Origin: Pyrodictiaceae archaeon
Lineage (GTDB): Archaea; Thermoproteota; Thermoprotei_A; Sulfolobales; Pyrodictiaceae
Reading direction: 5' to 3'
Assembly (NCBI GenBank): GCA_015520245.1
Contig: WAQM01000007.1
Location: forward strand, 1 to 5,925
DNA length: 5,925 nt
Every line of letters starts with the position of its first letter. The first letter of the stretch is position 1. Position numbers and translations under genes: made by a program. Shown here piece by piece: positions 5,170 through 5,925 of the stretch. The notes below the pieces were generated by a model. That model saw nothing but the letters and a program-made list of their open reading frames with translations. It was not told where the DNA came from and made no database searches.

Positions 5170-5925
5170 CCGCGGCGGCGCAGGCGGGCCAGGAGCTGCT
5201 TAAGGGTCTCGGGCCCGGTCACGGCGACCTCGGACTCCAGCAGCCTCGCGAGCGCGGCCAGCGCGAGGGCGGCGTAGCACGCCTGGGCGGCGGCCGCCGG
5301 CGCGGCGAGGCCGGGGCCGGCGAGCGGCGCCAGCGCGGCGTACGCGAGCCCTAGGTACGGCGCCACGGCGGCCGCCGGGCTCTCGGGGAGCCCCGCCATG
5401 GGGGCGGCCAGGGCGGCGAGGAGCGGGAGCGCGGCTGCCCCGGATAGCGCCTGGGCCCCGCGGTGGCTCGAGGCGAAGAGGCCGAGGATCGTCGACAGCG
5501 CGGACACCATCGCCACCGTGGAGACGAGGGCTGCGCCGTAGACGGCGAGCCCCCAGGCGCCGTAGGCCTCGAGGGCCAGCGCCACCTCCCGGCCCGCGCT
5601 CCAGACCATGACGTACATGCCGGCGAGCGCGCTCAGCGCCACGAGGGACGCCACGACGACCACGGAGATGACCTTCGCCGCGGCTATGCTCCTCCTGCTG
5701 ACGGGGAGGCTCAGGAGCGTCTCGAGCATCCTCTCCTCGCGCTCGGCCCCCGCGACGGCGGCGGCTATGGCGGCCGCGGGGAAGGCGACGACGGCGGCCG
5801 CGTAGGTGAGCCAGAGCCCGGTGTTGAAGACGGCCCCTAGCTCCTCGAGCCCCCACAGCCTGCCGCCGAGCAGGACGAACCCCCTGACAGTCACGTTGGC
5901 GTCCCCGAGGCCCCTCGCCAGGGCC
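5166..5925 (-). CDS. ABC-2 type transporter permease, N-terminus beyond window edge
   Basis: This is an integral membrane subunit expected to pair with an ATP-binding protein that is not in the window. The frame stays open to the right edge, giving 252 complete codons. Numbered from base 5924, hydrophobic segments lie near 36-59, 84-107, 122-152, 157-178, 185-203 and 205-228. The loop between the first two carries the typical ABC-2 signature EREERMLETLLSLPVSRRSI (61-80), on the cytoplasmic side. In the family this signature comes after an N-terminal membrane helix and an outer loop, so both are probably off the edge. A GTG at 5894 is in frame but would leave the protein without that first helix, so I treat it as internal. 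The C-terminal tail is basic (ARLRRRG). The substrate is unknown; export or multidrug-type roles are common in the family. The stop overlaps the start of dtd2 by GTGA, which suggests an operon. Confidence 0.87.
   Translation of the reverse strand, partial: ALARGLGDANVTVRGFVLLGGRLWGLEELGAVFNTGLWLTYAAAVVAFPAAAIAAAVAGAEREERMLETLLSLPVSRRSIAAAKVISVVVVASLVALSALAGMYVMVWSAGREVALALEAYGAWGLAVYGAALVSTVAMVSALSTILGLFASSHRGAQALSGAAALPLLAALAAPMAGLPESPAAAVAPYLGLAYAALAPLAGPGLAAPAAAAQACYAALALAALARLLESEVAVTGPETLKQLLARLRRRG

Noticed and set aside
3931..5277. 448-codon open frame on the plus strand across the convergent genes
   Set aside because: The translation is Arg/Gly/Pro-rich and featureless, and it covers the well-supported dtd2 gene on the other strand. 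It is open only because the GC-rich DNA has few stop codons.

Overview
The window is very GC-rich DNA (by eye close to 70 percent) with tightly packed genes on both strands. It almost certainly comes from a hyperthermophilic archaeon, most likely a member of the Thermoproteota (Crenarchaeota). The evidence is the gene set: transcription factor B, the H/ACA RNP protein Gar1, an archaeal-type D-aminoacyl-tRNA deacylase (DTD2) and a ketopantoate reductase. GTG and TTG starts, heavy use of AGG for arginine, and start/stop overlaps agree with this. I cannot name the species from the sequence.

Layout. (1) Bases 1-1100, minus strand: gar1 followed by a transcription factor B gene that runs off the left edge. 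The two overlap by an ATGA and look like one operon transcribed leftward. (2) Bases 1101-1342: the only real intergenic space (about 240 bases), holding two divergent promoter-like elements and a speculative C/D-box-like RNA on the minus strand. (3) Bases 1343-4330, plus strand: ketopantoate reductase (panE), an RsmB/NSUN-type RNA m5C methyltransferase and an unrecognised 215-residue protein. They overlap or lie within 11 bases of each other, so they form a likely operon. (4) Bases 4327-5925, minus strand: an ABC-2 type membrane permease, cut by the right edge, followed by DTD2 with a GTGA overlap. This operon converges on the previous one, and both end in the same CTAG tetranucleotide.

How the genes fit together. 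Most of the window is information processing: transcription initiation (TFB), pseudouridylation and RNP assembly (Gar1), RNA cytosine-5 methylation, and chiral proofreading of charged tRNA (DTD2). PanE supplies pantoate for coenzyme A. The permease is the only membrane protein and its cargo is unknown. I see no mobile element, CRISPR array, tRNA or rRNA, and no clear defence or otherwise novel system. The points most worth a second look are the RGG-rich tail on Gar1, the divergent linker of the TFB, the C/D-box-like layout between the divergent genes, the unrecognised protein at 3683-4330, and the zero-space convergent gene ends.
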